A DNA stretch of 64,000 nucleotides from an uncultured Bacteriovoracaceae bacterium (GTDB lineage Bacteria; Bdellovibrionota; Bacteriovoracia; Bacteriovoracales; Bacteriovoracaceae). This document shows, piece after piece, positions 17,464-25,703 of the stretch (position 1 is its first letter; every line of letters begins with the position of its first letter). The stretch is from positions 62,001 through 126,000 of the forward strand of contig CALHBF010000002.1 of the NCBI GenBank assembly GCA_937931205.1, read 5' to 3'. The translations under genes and the position numbers were made by a program. Under the pieces are notes generated by a model. The model saw only the letters and a list, made by a program, of their open reading frames with translations. It was not told where the DNA came from and searched no databases.

Positions 17464-17490
17464 CATGTATTAACCCCCCATAAATACATG
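17464..17490. promoter_or_regulatory. candidate operator: inverted repeat over the -35 box
   Basis: CATGTATT, 11 bases, AATACATG: perfect 8-base half-sites with a 19-base centre-to-centre spacing, about two helical turns. It covers the -35 hexamer of the promoter at 17470-17498, so a bound dimer would block or recruit RNA polymerase. Confidence 0.4.
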
Positions 17491-17498
17491 CCTATACT
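17470..17498 (+). promoter_or_regulatory. sigma-70-type promoter for the 17542 gene
   Basis: TTAACC, 17 bases, TATACT. Five of six -10 bases and four of six -35 bases match, with ideal spacing. Transcription would begin near 17505, at the foot of the hairpin that follows. Confidence 0.5.
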
Positions 17499-17502
17499 TG
17501 GC

Positions 17503-17535
17503 ACTCCTCTTGCTCAATAAAAGGGCAAGAGGGGT
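17503..17535 (+). promoter_or_regulatory. leader hairpin enclosing the ribosome-binding site
   Basis: ACTCCTCTTGC, an 11-base loop, GCAAGAGGGGT: an 11-bp stem with one G-T wobble. The right arm contains AGAGGGG, the apparent Shine-Dalgarno sequence, seven bases before the ATG at 17542. The structure should hide the ribosome-binding site and lies at the very 5' end of the predicted transcript. Confidence 0.55.
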
Positions 17536-17541
17536 CAGAGT

Positions 17542-18273
17542 ATGAGTAAGAAAAATTGGACAATTTGGGGAACAGCTTTTCTTTTCACCGTTATCGGTAC
17601 TTACAACTCTGTTGTTATCGATTCAAAATCAGTTCTTGATAATGCTCACCATTCACTAGTTAAGCGCCTTGATCACGAAGGAGTTAATCGTCCTGCTCGT
17701 ATGGTTGCTTCAACTGTTAAATGGCAAAAAATTCGTCCTGTAGCCCCACAGAAACAAGTGGCCATCATCACTCAAAAGCCTGAGTCAACACAAGAATCAT
17801 TGGCGGTAGAGTCAGTAGTAAGTGAGAATTTAAATCTCATTTTGGTAGAAGTTATTAATCCTGAAAAATTCAAAGATGGCCTGGCATCAACAGACTTCTC
17901 AGGAATGCTGACGACCAACGGTGGACAAATTGAAACCCTAGAAATTGCCCTTCCGGAAGGTCTTGGAGTTTCAGCTTCATATTCAGAAATCAGTGGGAAT
18001 GTTTTTGAGTACGAATCAAATGGTGAAACTCAAAGTGGAATGCTTTATCAAGTTGATCAAAACGCTTATATGGTGAGCTTTACTGCCGGCCCGATGGCAG
18101 GAACTCGTCTACGTTTCCAAAGCTCTGAGGCCATCCAAGAATTAAGCTCTGAGCCTGAAACTCAACTGGCCGACGTGGGTCAATTTGGTCAAGAAGGCTA
18201 TGAGATGGAAGAAATGGCCAATCTCGATCGCGATCTTCAAAAACAAGCACTAGATGAAGGCTTTAAATTCTAA
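17542..18273 (+). CDS. membrane-anchored or exported hypothetical protein
   Basis: Not recognised. The 243-residue product has an N-terminal hydrophobic segment (about 6-25) without a clear cleavage site, so it may be an inner-membrane anchor. A basic Pro/Gln-rich linker follows, then a compact strand-rich region (about 100-195) with FSGMLTTNGGQIETLEIALPEG and SFTAGPMAGTRLRF, and an acidic tail with QFGQEGYEMEEM. It has its own promoter, operator-like repeat and leader hairpin, so expression is probably controlled at more than one level. An inverted repeat follows the stop codon. Confidence 0.7.
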   Translation: MSKKNWTIWGTAFLFTVIGTYNSVVIDSKSVLDNAHHSLVKRLDHEGVNRPARMVASTVKWQKIRPVAPQKQVAIITQKPESTQESLAVESVVSENLNLILVEVINPEKFKDGLASTDFSGMLTTNGGQIETLEIALPEGLGVSASYSEISGNVFEYESNGETQSGMLYQVDQNAYMVSFTAGPMAGTRLRFQSSEAIQELSSEPETQLADVGQFGQEGYEMEEMANLDRDLQKQALDEGFKF

Positions 18274-18278
18274 AAAGT

Positions 18279-18303
18279 CCAAAAGGTACGGCATACCTTT
18301 TGG
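18279..18303. repeat. 25-base perfect inverted repeat, copy 2 (possible terminator)
   Basis: CCAAAAGGTA, loop CGGCA, TACCTTTTGG: the exact reverse complement of the element at 1850-1874, five bases after a stop codon. Both copies are followed by ATC and, 16-22 bases on, by CCGCGA, so the similarity extends loosely beyond the stem. Confidence 0.7.
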
Positions 18304-18411
18304 ATCGATAATTCTGCACCGCGAATTCTGAGCGATGGGCAAGTAAATTTTGTATTTTTCCGTCTGTGAACATGTTAATCTTTTTTAGCATTTTCAATCA
18401 GAGGGAATACT

Positions 18412-21024
18412 ATGCGCGCTCAAGACATTCGCAATACTTTTTCAAATTACTTTATTAAAAATGGTCACGTTAAGGTCAAGTCATCTAGCCTTGTTCCTCA
18501 TAACGATCCGACTCTCCTCTTTGCCAACGCAGGGATGAACCAATTTAAAGATTATTTTACAGGTAAGGCCAATGCCACTGACAAAAGAGCCGTCACAATT
18601 CAGAAATGTGTGCGTGCTGGTGGAAAGCACAATGACCTTGAGAACGTAGGCTTCACCGCTCGTCACCATACTTTCTTTGAAATGATGGGGAACTTCTCAT
18701 TTGGTGATTACTTTAAAACTGACGCCATTAAGTTTGCTTGGACCCTTCTTACTGAAGAACTAAAAATCCCTAAAGATAAACTTCTTGTTACTGTTCATGA
18801 TTCAGATGATGAAGCTTATAAAATTTGGAATGAACAGATGGGCATTCCGAAAGAACGTATTTTCCGTCTCGGAGATAAAACAAACTTCTGGGAAATGGGA
18901 GACGTAGGCCCATGTGGACCTTGTACTGAGATTTTCTTTGACCATGGTCCTGAAAGATCAACGGGAGTTCCAGAGGGTCACCAAGAAATTGATGATGAAG
19001 GCAGATACGTTGAAATTTGGAACAACGTATTCATGCAATTTGAAAAATATTTGGAGAATGGCGAGATCAAAAGAAAGCCACTTCCAAAACCTTCTGTTGA
19101 TACAGGAGCGGGTCTTGAACGAGTAGCTGCTGTGGTTCAAGGTAAATACTTCAACTATGATACCGATGTGTTTGAACCTGTGATGAAAGCGATTGCTAAA
19201 CTTTCTGGGAAGGACTACTACACAACCACTTCTGAAGAAGTTAAATCATCTTTCCGTGTTGTTGCCGATCACATCAGATCAAGCACGATGCTCATTACTG
19301 ATGGAGTAATTCCTGCCAATGATGGTCGTGGCTACGTACTTCGTCGTATTATCCGTCGAGCTGTTCGCCACCTTTCTCTTCTAGGCTTAAATGACATTAG
19401 CTTCTATAAACTCGTTCCAAGTGTCTTCGAATCTCTAGGTGAAGAGTATGGCGACAACATGGCCAATGCTTCACTTGCTGAAAAACTTTTAAAACTTGAA
19501 GAAGAAAAATTCAGAAAAACTCTTGATACTGGTCTTTCTTTAATTAATGAAGAAATCAACAAACTCACTAAAGGTCAGAAGTTCTCTGGAGAGACGGCCT
19601 TTAAACTTTACGATACTTTCGGTTTCCCGATGGATTTAACTGAAGTGATTCTTCGTGAAAAGAATCTTGAACTTGATTCAGCTGGTTTTGAAGCGGCCAT
19701 GAAGCGCCAAAAAGAGCAGTCAAAGAAAGGCTCTAAATTTAAAGTTCAAGAAGACAATGCTAAAGCTTTTTATGACGTTAAAGAAAAGCATGGTGAAACA
19801 AAGTTTGTTGGCTACTCTGATACAAAAGTTGAAGCCAAGCTTTTAGAGAAACTCGAACTGGGAGAAGTAACTTACCTTATTTTTGATAAGACTCCTTTCT
19901 ATGCTGAAGGTGGTGGTCAAGTTGGTGATAAGGGTGCCATTTATCTTAAAGGTGTAAAACTCGTTGATATTGAAGATACGGTAAAGCCAGTTGATGGACT
20001 TTTCGCTCATCAGGCAACTGAGGCTGACTCTGTTTCTGTAGGTGAGACATACTCACTTATCATCAACACTCAAGATCGTGAGTTAACAAAACGCAATCAC
20101 TCTGCCACTCACCTTCTTCAAGCCGCTCTAATTAAGACTCTAGGTGATCATATTAAACAAGCTGGTTCATCAGTTGGCCCTGATCGTCTTCGTTTCGACT
20201 TTACTCATTCTGAAAGTTTAAAGCCTGAAGAAATTAAAGCGGTGGAAGATCTGGTTAATCAATCTATTGCTCAAGCACTTCCAGTTAAAGCTGAAGTCAT
20301 GAGCAAAGATGCTGCTTCGGCTAAAGGAGCTATGGCCCTTTTCGGAGAAAAATATGGAGATGAAGTACGTGTCCTTTCGATGGGAGATTTCTCTCTAGAA
20401 CTTTGTGGTGGTACTCACGTCAGCAATACTCAAGAAATCGGTCTCTTTAAAATTATCATTGAGACATCTCTGGCTTCAGGTGTTCGTCGTATTGAAGCGA
20501 TTACTTCGACTACTGCCATTGATTATCTTAATCATCGTTCAAGCGTTCTGGCCGAGCTTGAAAGAAACTTTGGTGCGAAAGAAGAAAAAGCATTGGAGAA
20601 AGTATTCCAGCTTCAGCAAGATGCTAAAGATAAAAACAAGCAGATTGAAGCTCTTAATGACAAGATTCAAAACTTTGAATCTGCAAATCTCTTCAATAAC
20701 CAGATTACTCTAACTAATGGTATGAGTCTGGCGATGGTGGAATCAAGTGATGCTGATCAAGGAAACATGAGAAAGCTTTCTGATATTTTCGTTGATAAAT
20801 TCCCGAAAGGAATTCTTTTCCTTTATGCAAAAGACAGCGAGAAAGCATCGTTTATCTTCAAAACAAATAAGAATAATAAAGATGTGAACTGCTCTGCCCT
20901 GATTAAAGATTCACTTGCAACACTTGGTGGTCGAGGCGGCGGTAAGCCTGATATGGTTCAGGGTTCAGTTTCTTTAGAAAACATCAATGAGCTACTCAAG
21001 CTAGTTAAAGGAGCTCTATCGTGA
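18412..21024 (+). CDS. alaS: alanine--tRNA ligase
   Basis: Charges tRNA-Ala with alanine. The 870-residue protein has the full domain set: class II catalytic core with FANAGMNQFKDYF and the HHTFFEMMGNFSFGDYF motif 2 region, a tRNA-recognition domain, the editing domain with the HSATHLL zinc motif (about 563-569) and CGGTHV (about 664-669), a coiled coil, and the C-terminal DHHA1 region with GGRGGGKPDMVQG. GAGGGA precedes the ATG. Its stop codon overlaps the GTG start of the next gene (GTGA). Confidence 0.99.
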   Translation: MRAQDIRNTFSNYFIKNGHVKVKSSSLVPHNDPTLLFANAGMNQFKDYFTGKANATDKRAVTIQKCVRAGGKHNDLENVGFTARHHTFFEMMGNFSFGDYFKTDAIKFAWTLLTEELKIPKDKLLVTVHDSDDEAYKIWNEQMGIPKERIFRLGDKTNFWEMGDVGPCGPCTEIFFDHGPERSTGVPEGHQEIDDEGRYVEIWNNVFMQFEKYLENGEIKRKPLPKPSVDTGAGLERVAAVVQGKYFNYDTDVFEPVMKAIAKLSGKDYYTTTSEEVKSSFRVVADHIRSSTMLITDGVIPANDGRGYVLRRIIRRAVRHLSLLGLNDISFYKLVPSVFESLGEEYGDNMANASLAEKLLKLEEEKFRKTLDTGLSLINEEINKLTKGQKFSGETAFKLYDTFGFPMDLTEVILREKNLELDSAGFEAAMKRQKEQSKKGSKFKVQEDNAKAFYDVKEKHGETKFVGYSDTKVEAKLLEKLELGEVTYLIFDKTPFYAEGGGQVGDKGAIYLKGVKLVDIEDTVKPVDGLFAHQATEADSVSVGETYSLIINTQDRELTKRNHSATHLLQAALIKTLGDHIKQAGSSVGPDRLRFDFTHSESLKPEEIKAVEDLVNQSIAQALPVKAEVMSKDAASAKGAMALFGEKYGDEVRVLSMGDFSLELCGGTHVSNTQEIGLFKIIIETSLASGVRRIEAITSTTAIDYLNHRSSVLAELERNFGAKEEKALEKVFQLQQDAKDKNKQIEALNDKIQNFESANLFNNQITLTNGMSLAMVESSDADQGNMRKLSDIFVDKFPKGILFLYAKDSEKASFIFKTNKNNKDVNCSALIKDSLATLGGRGGGKPDMVQGSVSLENINELLKLVKGALS

Positions 21025-22736
21025 AGTTCGTTTTACTCTCACTCCTAACACTCTTCTCTTGTACAAAAAAAGACAAAAAAGAAGACAACACTCTTTCTCT
21101 TTCACTTTCGAGCGGGATTTCTACATTAGATCCCGCCAACTGTTACGATACCGTCTGCTCCGTGCCGGTCAGCCAGGTTTACGAAACTCTTTTTGAAATG
21201 GAATACTTGAAGCGTCCATATACGCTCAGACCTCTTCTCGCGGAAAGTTTCCCAACCATTTCTCGCGACAGAAAGACTTATACTTTTAAAATCAAAAAAG
21301 ATGTTCGCTACCACGATTCAGAGTTCTTACCTGCCGGTAGAACACTGAAGGCAGCTGACTTTGTTAACCAAATCAAGCGTCTTGCCTTCCTTCCTACCGC
21401 AAGCCAAGGCTGGTGGTTATTTGATGAGAAGATCAAGGGTCTCAATGATTGGCGTAACTCTGTAGGGACTGATCTGGAAAAGTTTTTCAAAACTGATGTC
21501 GCAGGTCTTCGTGTTATTGATGATCACACTTTTGAAATTGAATTAATTCAGCCTTACCCACAACTACTTTACGCTCTTGCCATGAATTTCACGGCACCTA
21601 TTCCGGAAGAAGGGATTAAGGGAACAAAAAATGAATTAACCAATAATTTCTTTGGAACTGGCCCTTATTTCATCACTCACTACAACCAGAACCAAGAAGT
21701 TCTTCTCAAGAAAAATCCGCACTACATCTCAAGTACCTATCCCACTCAAGGTGATAGATATGCTAATGAGAAATCTCTCCTAAAAGATGCTGGAGCAAAA
21801 CTTCCTTTCATTGAAAATATCCGTTTGACTGTGATGAAAGAAACACAGACAGCGTGGTTGAATTTTATGAAAAAGAAAATTGATATCATGACTCTCAGTA
21901 AAGACCACTACCATGTGGCGCTAACTCCAGAGGGAAAACTAAAGCCAGAAATTATTCAGGATCAAATTCAATTACAAGCTTCACCTACTCTTATCTACTG
22001 GTGGTTGCAGTTTAATATGAAAGATCCTGTTGTTGGCAAGAACATCAATCTTCGTCGTGCAATTGCTCATGCGGTAAATATTGATAAGTATATCGAGATC
22101 TTCACGTACAACATCGCTCAGCGTGCTAACTCAATCTACCCACCAGGAATTCCTGGCTACTCTCCCTCTCAGGAGCTACCTTATAAGTATGATCTAGAGC
22201 TTGCTAAGCAGTACCTAGAAAAGGCCGGATATCCGGGCGGTAAAGGTCTTCCAGCTCTGACTTATGATGTTCGCGGCAGTGAAACAATTCAGCGTCAGAT
22301 GGGCGAATATATCAAGCAAGAGCTAGCGCAAATCGGAATACAGGTAAATGTAAGCCTTAACTCTTTCCCTGCTTTCTTAGAGAAATCTCGCAAGGGTGAT
22401 CTACAGTTCTGGCAAGGCGGATGGGTTCTTGATTATCCAGATGCTGAGAACGTTCTACAACTTCTTAACTCTGCTAATTTACCTCCAGGACCAAATTCAA
22501 GCTCATACACTAATGCTGAATTTGACCAACTTTTTGATGTTCTCAGAACGCTGGAAGATGGCCCGGAGAAGTTTGAGTTAATGAAAAAAATGGAAGAGAT
22601 CGTGAATAAGGATCTTCCTTGGATTATGCAGTACTATTCAAGAAACTACGTTCTCTCGCATGAGTACCTCAAGAACTATCGCTACTCAGATATCATTTCA
22701 AACCATCTTAAGTATTTGAAAATTCAGACAAAATAA
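21021..22736 (+). CDS. oligopeptide/nickel-type ABC transporter substrate-binding lipoprotein
   Basis: Periplasmic solute-binding lipoprotein of family 5 (OppA/DppA-like), 571 residues. A short signal peptide ends at the lipobox LFSC (Cys14). Family features include the early STLDPANCYD region, LAESFPTISRDRKTYTFKIK, the central NLRRAIAHAVNIDKYI and a C-terminal WQGGWVLDYPDAEN. Two cysteines in CYDTVC may pair. No permease or ATPase gene is nearby, so it is an orphan component here. GTG start overlaps the alaS stop, implying translational coupling to a housekeeping synthetase. Confidence 0.9.
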   Translation: MKFVLLSLLTLFSCTKKDKKEDNTLSLSLSSGISTLDPANCYDTVCSVPVSQVYETLFEMEYLKRPYTLRPLLAESFPTISRDRKTYTFKIKKDVRYHDSEFLPAGRTLKAADFVNQIKRLAFLPTASQGWWLFDEKIKGLNDWRNSVGTDLEKFFKTDVAGLRVIDDHTFEIELIQPYPQLLYALAMNFTAPIPEEGIKGTKNELTNNFFGTGPYFITHYNQNQEVLLKKNPHYISSTYPTQGDRYANEKSLLKDAGAKLPFIENIRLTVMKETQTAWLNFMKKKIDIMTLSKDHYHVALTPEGKLKPEIIQDQIQLQASPTLIYWWLQFNMKDPVVGKNINLRRAIAHAVNIDKYIEIFTYNIAQRANSIYPPGIPGYSPSQELPYKYDLELAKQYLEKAGYPGGKGLPALTYDVRGSETIQRQMGEYIKQELAQIGIQVNVSLNSFPAFLEKSRKGDLQFWQGGWVLDYPDAENVLQLLNSANLPPGPNSSSYTNAEFDQLFDVLRTLEDGPEKFELMKKMEEIVNKDLPWIMQYYSRNYVLSHEYLKNYRYSDIISNHLKYLKIQTK

Positions 22737-22743
22737 GTTCTTC

Positions 22744-22769
22744 TTCCTTGGGCCCACAAGCCCAAGGAA
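22744..22769 (+). terminator. hairpin after the binding-protein gene
   Basis: TTCCTTGGGC, loop CCACAA, GCCCAAGGAA: a perfect 10-bp GC-containing stem seven bases after the stop codon. No T run follows, so it may be a weak terminator or a 3'-end stabiliser. Confidence 0.6.
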
Positions 22770-22826
22770 TTCACTCAAGTTCCTTCTCAAACTTCCGATA
22801 AGCTTAATCAAGATATAGGAGTTTTT

Positions 22827-23207
22827 ATGAAGGTCCTCATTTTATTAAGCTGCATTTTCTTCTGCCATTCAACGTTTGCTAAAGACTTCGTGATTTTCAG
22901 TATGGCGCAAGACCTTTCCATGGGTCATGAAAATGAAGTGATTCGTAAAAACTACTACGTTAATCTCGGTAAAGGACAAGGAGTCAGCAAGGACAGCGTA
23001 CTTGATGTTCATCGTGTGATCTCAGTTCAAAACCCTTACGATAATAAAAGAAGAGTAAACTACAAGGTTAAAATCGGAGAATTAAAAATCCTCCATGTCA
23101 GTGATGATGCTGCCATTGCAATGGTTAATTCTCTAGAGGAAGAACAAGTTATTTTCGAGCTACCGCAATTTATGATCGGTGACCACGTTAGTGTTAATGT
23201 GAAGTAA
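22827..23207 (+). CDS. small periplasmic protein, FlgT C-terminal-like
   Basis: The 126-residue product has a signal peptide ending TFAK near residue 19 and an ATAGGAG ribosome-binding site five bases before ATG. The mature part reads VNLGKGQGVSKDSVLDVHR, then KIGELKILHVSDDAAIA, a pattern of a GxGV turn and an IGxLxVxxV strand seen in SH3-like C-terminal domains of FlgT and related envelope proteins. That relation is a suggestion from pattern only. No flagellar genes are adjacent. Its last 14 bases overlap the convergent gene at 23194. Confidence 0.65.
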   Translation: MKVLILLSCIFFCHSTFAKDFVIFSMAQDLSMGHENEVIRKNYYVNLGKGQGVSKDSVLDVHRVISVQNPYDNKRRVNYKVKIGELKILHVSDDAAIAMVNSLEEEQVIFELPQFMIGDHVSVNVK

Positions 23208-23439
23208 TATCGTCCAGATCATGACTCGTTAGAATACTTCCCATCAGAATACCATCCTCATACGCTCTGACTTGCACTCGCATCAGATAGTCATGTCCAG
23301 TTTTAAGAGCAGTTTCTGACGTTAATTCCATAGAGTTCACTTGAAGGCCTAAATAGACTCCTTTAAAATGGAAGATATACTTAATCTGAGAGCTTTTTTT
23401 GATCTTCTGGCATCGAGATATTACTATGACATTTTTCAT
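23194..23439 (-). CDS. small hypothetical protein, 81 residues
   Basis: Not recognised. The frame is supported by AGGGAG about six bases before the ATG on the minus strand and by a plausible soluble composition: IVISRCQKIKKSSQIKYIFHF followed by amphipathic strands and an acidic C-terminus. It may be a small beta-rich domain. No signal peptide. It is convergent with, and overlaps by 14 bases, the preceding gene, and is divergent from the acyl-CoA synthetase gene. It could still be a chance frame. Confidence 0.5.
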   Translation of the reverse strand: MKNVIVISRCQKIKKSSQIKYIFHFKGVYLGLQVNSMELTSETALKTGHDYLMRVQVRAYEDGILMGSILTSHDLDDITSH

Positions 23440-23545
23440 GTAATTCTCCCTGCAAAACAGAAGAAATGAGAAGAAAGGTAATTCTCTGATTTTTAATAAT
23501 CGTGACTAGAGACACTAAAAACTCTAACGACAAAGGACTCACAGG

Positions 23546-25363
23546 ATGATCCAGGGATCAAAAACTATCGGTAACCTACTTCAACAGCGCGTGAACAGGA
23601 CTCCTGATAACAACGCTATTGGATGGATTGAAGGCCTTGAAGTTAAGCACCTTTCATTTGCTCAATATAAAAAAACAATCGCCAAACTTGCTCTAGGACT
23701 TTTAAAAATTGGAATGCAGCCAACTGAAAAGGTTTCTCTTTTTTCACAAACGAGAAAAGAATGGCATCTGCTCGATATGGCAGTCCTGAATTCTCGCGCT
23801 ATCCTCGTGCCAATTTACCCAAGCTACCTTGGCCATGAAGTGGATTATATTTTCACCCACTCAGATAGCTCAATCATGATCGTGGAAGACAATAAACAAT
23901 TTGAAAAAATTCTTCCTGAATTAGAAAAATGGAAAAATTTAAAACTTATCATCGCCATTGATGAACTTCCTTCTGAGTCAGTCAAAAAAATCAGAAATGC
24001 GATTAAATTTCATACTTATAAAGAAGTTCTAGATGTAGGTTCAGAGGAGGTTAAAAATAATCCGGATGCCTTCGATAACCTTATTCTTAATCAACGTGCT
24101 GAGGATATTGCCTCAATTATTTATACTTCCGGAACGACTGGTGAGCCCAAAGGTGCAGTGATCACTCATAAGGGATTTGCAACGATGCTCTCAAACGTTG
24201 TTGCTAGTACGAACGGGGCCTTTAGTGAAAAAGATGTGACTCTCACTTTCCTTCCTCTCTCTCACGTTCTGGGAAGAGCTGATTCTCTACTACCACTCGC
24301 ATTTGGTATTGAGTCAGTTTATGCCGAATCTCTTGAGAAGATGGTCGACAACATCGCACTGGTGAAACCAACTGTTATGCTTGCCGTTCCACGTATCTTT
24401 GAAAAGATCTATGGCAAGGTGATGGAACAAATCAATAACGGAAGCTTTATCAAAAAACATATTTTCAATTGGGCACAAACAGTGGCCCAAAAATATTTTG
24501 ATAAACTTGATCAAGACCTCTCTCCTTCAACAAGAGAGATCATTGAATATAAAGCGGCCTATGCTGCAGTTTTTTCAAAAATCTATAATCGCTTTGGTGG
24601 AAGAATTCGCTATTTCGTCTCAGGCGGAGCTCCGCTAGCAGTAGAAATCATCAAATTTCTTCGTTATGCCAACCTCACTATTCTTGAAGGTTATGGACTA
24701 ACTGAAACGATTGCTCCTTGTTTCCTCAACCCGATGTCTAAGCAAATTGCCGGAACCGTTGGACGCCCAATGGGTGAAGTAGAAGTAAAGTTTGCTGAGG
24801 ATGGTGAAATCCTTGTTCGCACAGAAGCGATGCTCACCGAGTACTATAAAAACCCGAAAGCCACTGCTGACAACTTTGTAGATGGATGGTTCAAAACAGG
24901 TGATATCGGAGAATTTAATTCTCAAGGCTACCTACGCATCACTGACCGTAAAAAAGACATTATCATTACTAGTGGTGGTAAAAACGTAGCTCCTCAAAAA
25001 ATTGAAAATATCGCTAAAACGAAGGCCCATATCTCGCAAATGGTGGTCATCGGAGAGAAGAGAAACTTCTTAACGGCATTGATTGGTATTGAGAAGGAAG
25101 CTTTTATTCCTGATCTTGAGACCTTAGGCCTATCTCCCAATGTTACAGTCGAGGAGCTTGCATCGCATCAAGGGGTTCGCGATATTATTCAGAAAGAAAT
25201 AGATGAAGTGAATACGGAACTTGCTCGTTTTGAGTCGATCAAGAAATTTACTATTATTACAGAGGAGTTCACTACGGATAACTTCCTGACTCCTTCACTA
25301 AAAGTTAAAAGAAAGGTTGTCACGGAGCGATACAAAGCTACAATTGAAGCAATGTATCAATAA
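23546..25363 (+). CDS. long-chain acyl-CoA synthetase (AMP-forming)
   Basis: Activates fatty acids to acyl-CoA through an acyl-adenylate, a role in lipid uptake and turnover. The 605-residue protein carries the AMP-binding P-loop YTSGTTGEPKGAV (about 193-205), GYGLTET (about 385), WFKTGDIGEFNSQGYLRI and DRKKDIIITSGGKNVAP (about 470-486), the hinge and C-terminal Lys motif. Sequence style fits the FadD15/FACS bacterial subgroup. AAGGA precedes the ATG. It lies 70 bases upstream of rpoZ, which has its own promoter. Confidence 0.93.
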   Translation: MIQGSKTIGNLLQQRVNRTPDNNAIGWIEGLEVKHLSFAQYKKTIAKLALGLLKIGMQPTEKVSLFSQTRKEWHLLDMAVLNSRAILVPIYPSYLGHEVDYIFTHSDSSIMIVEDNKQFEKILPELEKWKNLKLIIAIDELPSESVKKIRNAIKFHTYKEVLDVGSEEVKNNPDAFDNLILNQRAEDIASIIYTSGTTGEPKGAVITHKGFATMLSNVVASTNGAFSEKDVTLTFLPLSHVLGRADSLLPLAFGIESVYAESLEKMVDNIALVKPTVMLAVPRIFEKIYGKVMEQINNGSFIKKHIFNWAQTVAQKYFDKLDQDLSPSTREIIEYKAAYAAVFSKIYNRFGGRIRYFVSGGAPLAVEIIKFLRYANLTILEGYGLTETIAPCFLNPMSKQIAGTVGRPMGEVEVKFAEDGEILVRTEAMLTEYYKNPKATADNFVDGWFKTGDIGEFNSQGYLRITDRKKDIIITSGGKNVAPQKIENIAKTKAHISQMVVIGEKRNFLTALIGIEKEAFIPDLETLGLSPNVTVEELASHQGVRDIIQKEIDEVNTELARFESIKKFTIITEEFTTDNFLTPSLKVKRKVVTERYKATIEAMYQ

Positions 25364-25369
25364 TCCCCT

Positions 25370-25398
25370 TTGACAAAAATCGGTATCTCCTTTAAAAA
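25370..25398 (+). promoter_or_regulatory. rpoZ promoter
   Basis: A perfect TTGACA, 17 bases, TAAAAA, about 35 bases upstream of the rpoZ ATG. The -35 is exact and the spacing ideal. Confidence 0.6.
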
Positions 25399-25433
25399 TG
25401 GAGATTCCCTATTTCAAAATATGAGGTCTATAT

Positions 25434-25646
25434 ATGGCACGCGTCACTATCGAAGATTGTTTAGAACATGTTGAAAACCGTTATGAACTAGTACACCTAA
25501 CTGCAAAACGTGTAAAACAGCTTCGCGAAGGTGAGCAAGCTCAAGTTCGTAGTAAGAATAAAGAAGTTGTTACTGCACTTAGAGAAATCGCTGCTCAGAA
25601 AGTTAAGCACGCAGTTAAGAGCGAGTACGACTCAGAAGAATTCTAA
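25434..25646 (+). CDS. rpoZ: DNA-directed RNA polymerase omega subunit
   Basis: Small subunit that helps RNA polymerase assemble and, in many bacteria, takes part in ppGpp binding. The 70-residue product shows MARVTIEDCLEHVENRYELV, the omega signature, followed by the AKRVKQLREG helix. It ends in an acidic tail, as usual. ATG is preceded by GAGG at short distance. A symmetrical terminator follows. Confidence 0.97.
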   Translation: MARVTIEDCLEHVENRYELVHLTAKRVKQLREGEQAQVRSKNKEVVTALREIAAQKVKHAVKSEYDSEEF

Positions 25647-25667
25647 TCAATTTAAAATTTCTGATAT

Positions 25668-25699
25668 AAAAAAAGCCCTCCGTATGGAGGGCTTTTTTT
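25668..25699. terminator. bidirectional terminator shared by rpoZ and lon
   Basis: Seven A, GCCCTCC, loop GTAT, GGAGGGC, seven T. The stem is perfect and both strands end in a T run, so it can stop transcription of rpoZ from the left and of lon from the right. Confidence 0.95.
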
Positions 25700-25703
25700 G
25701 TTC

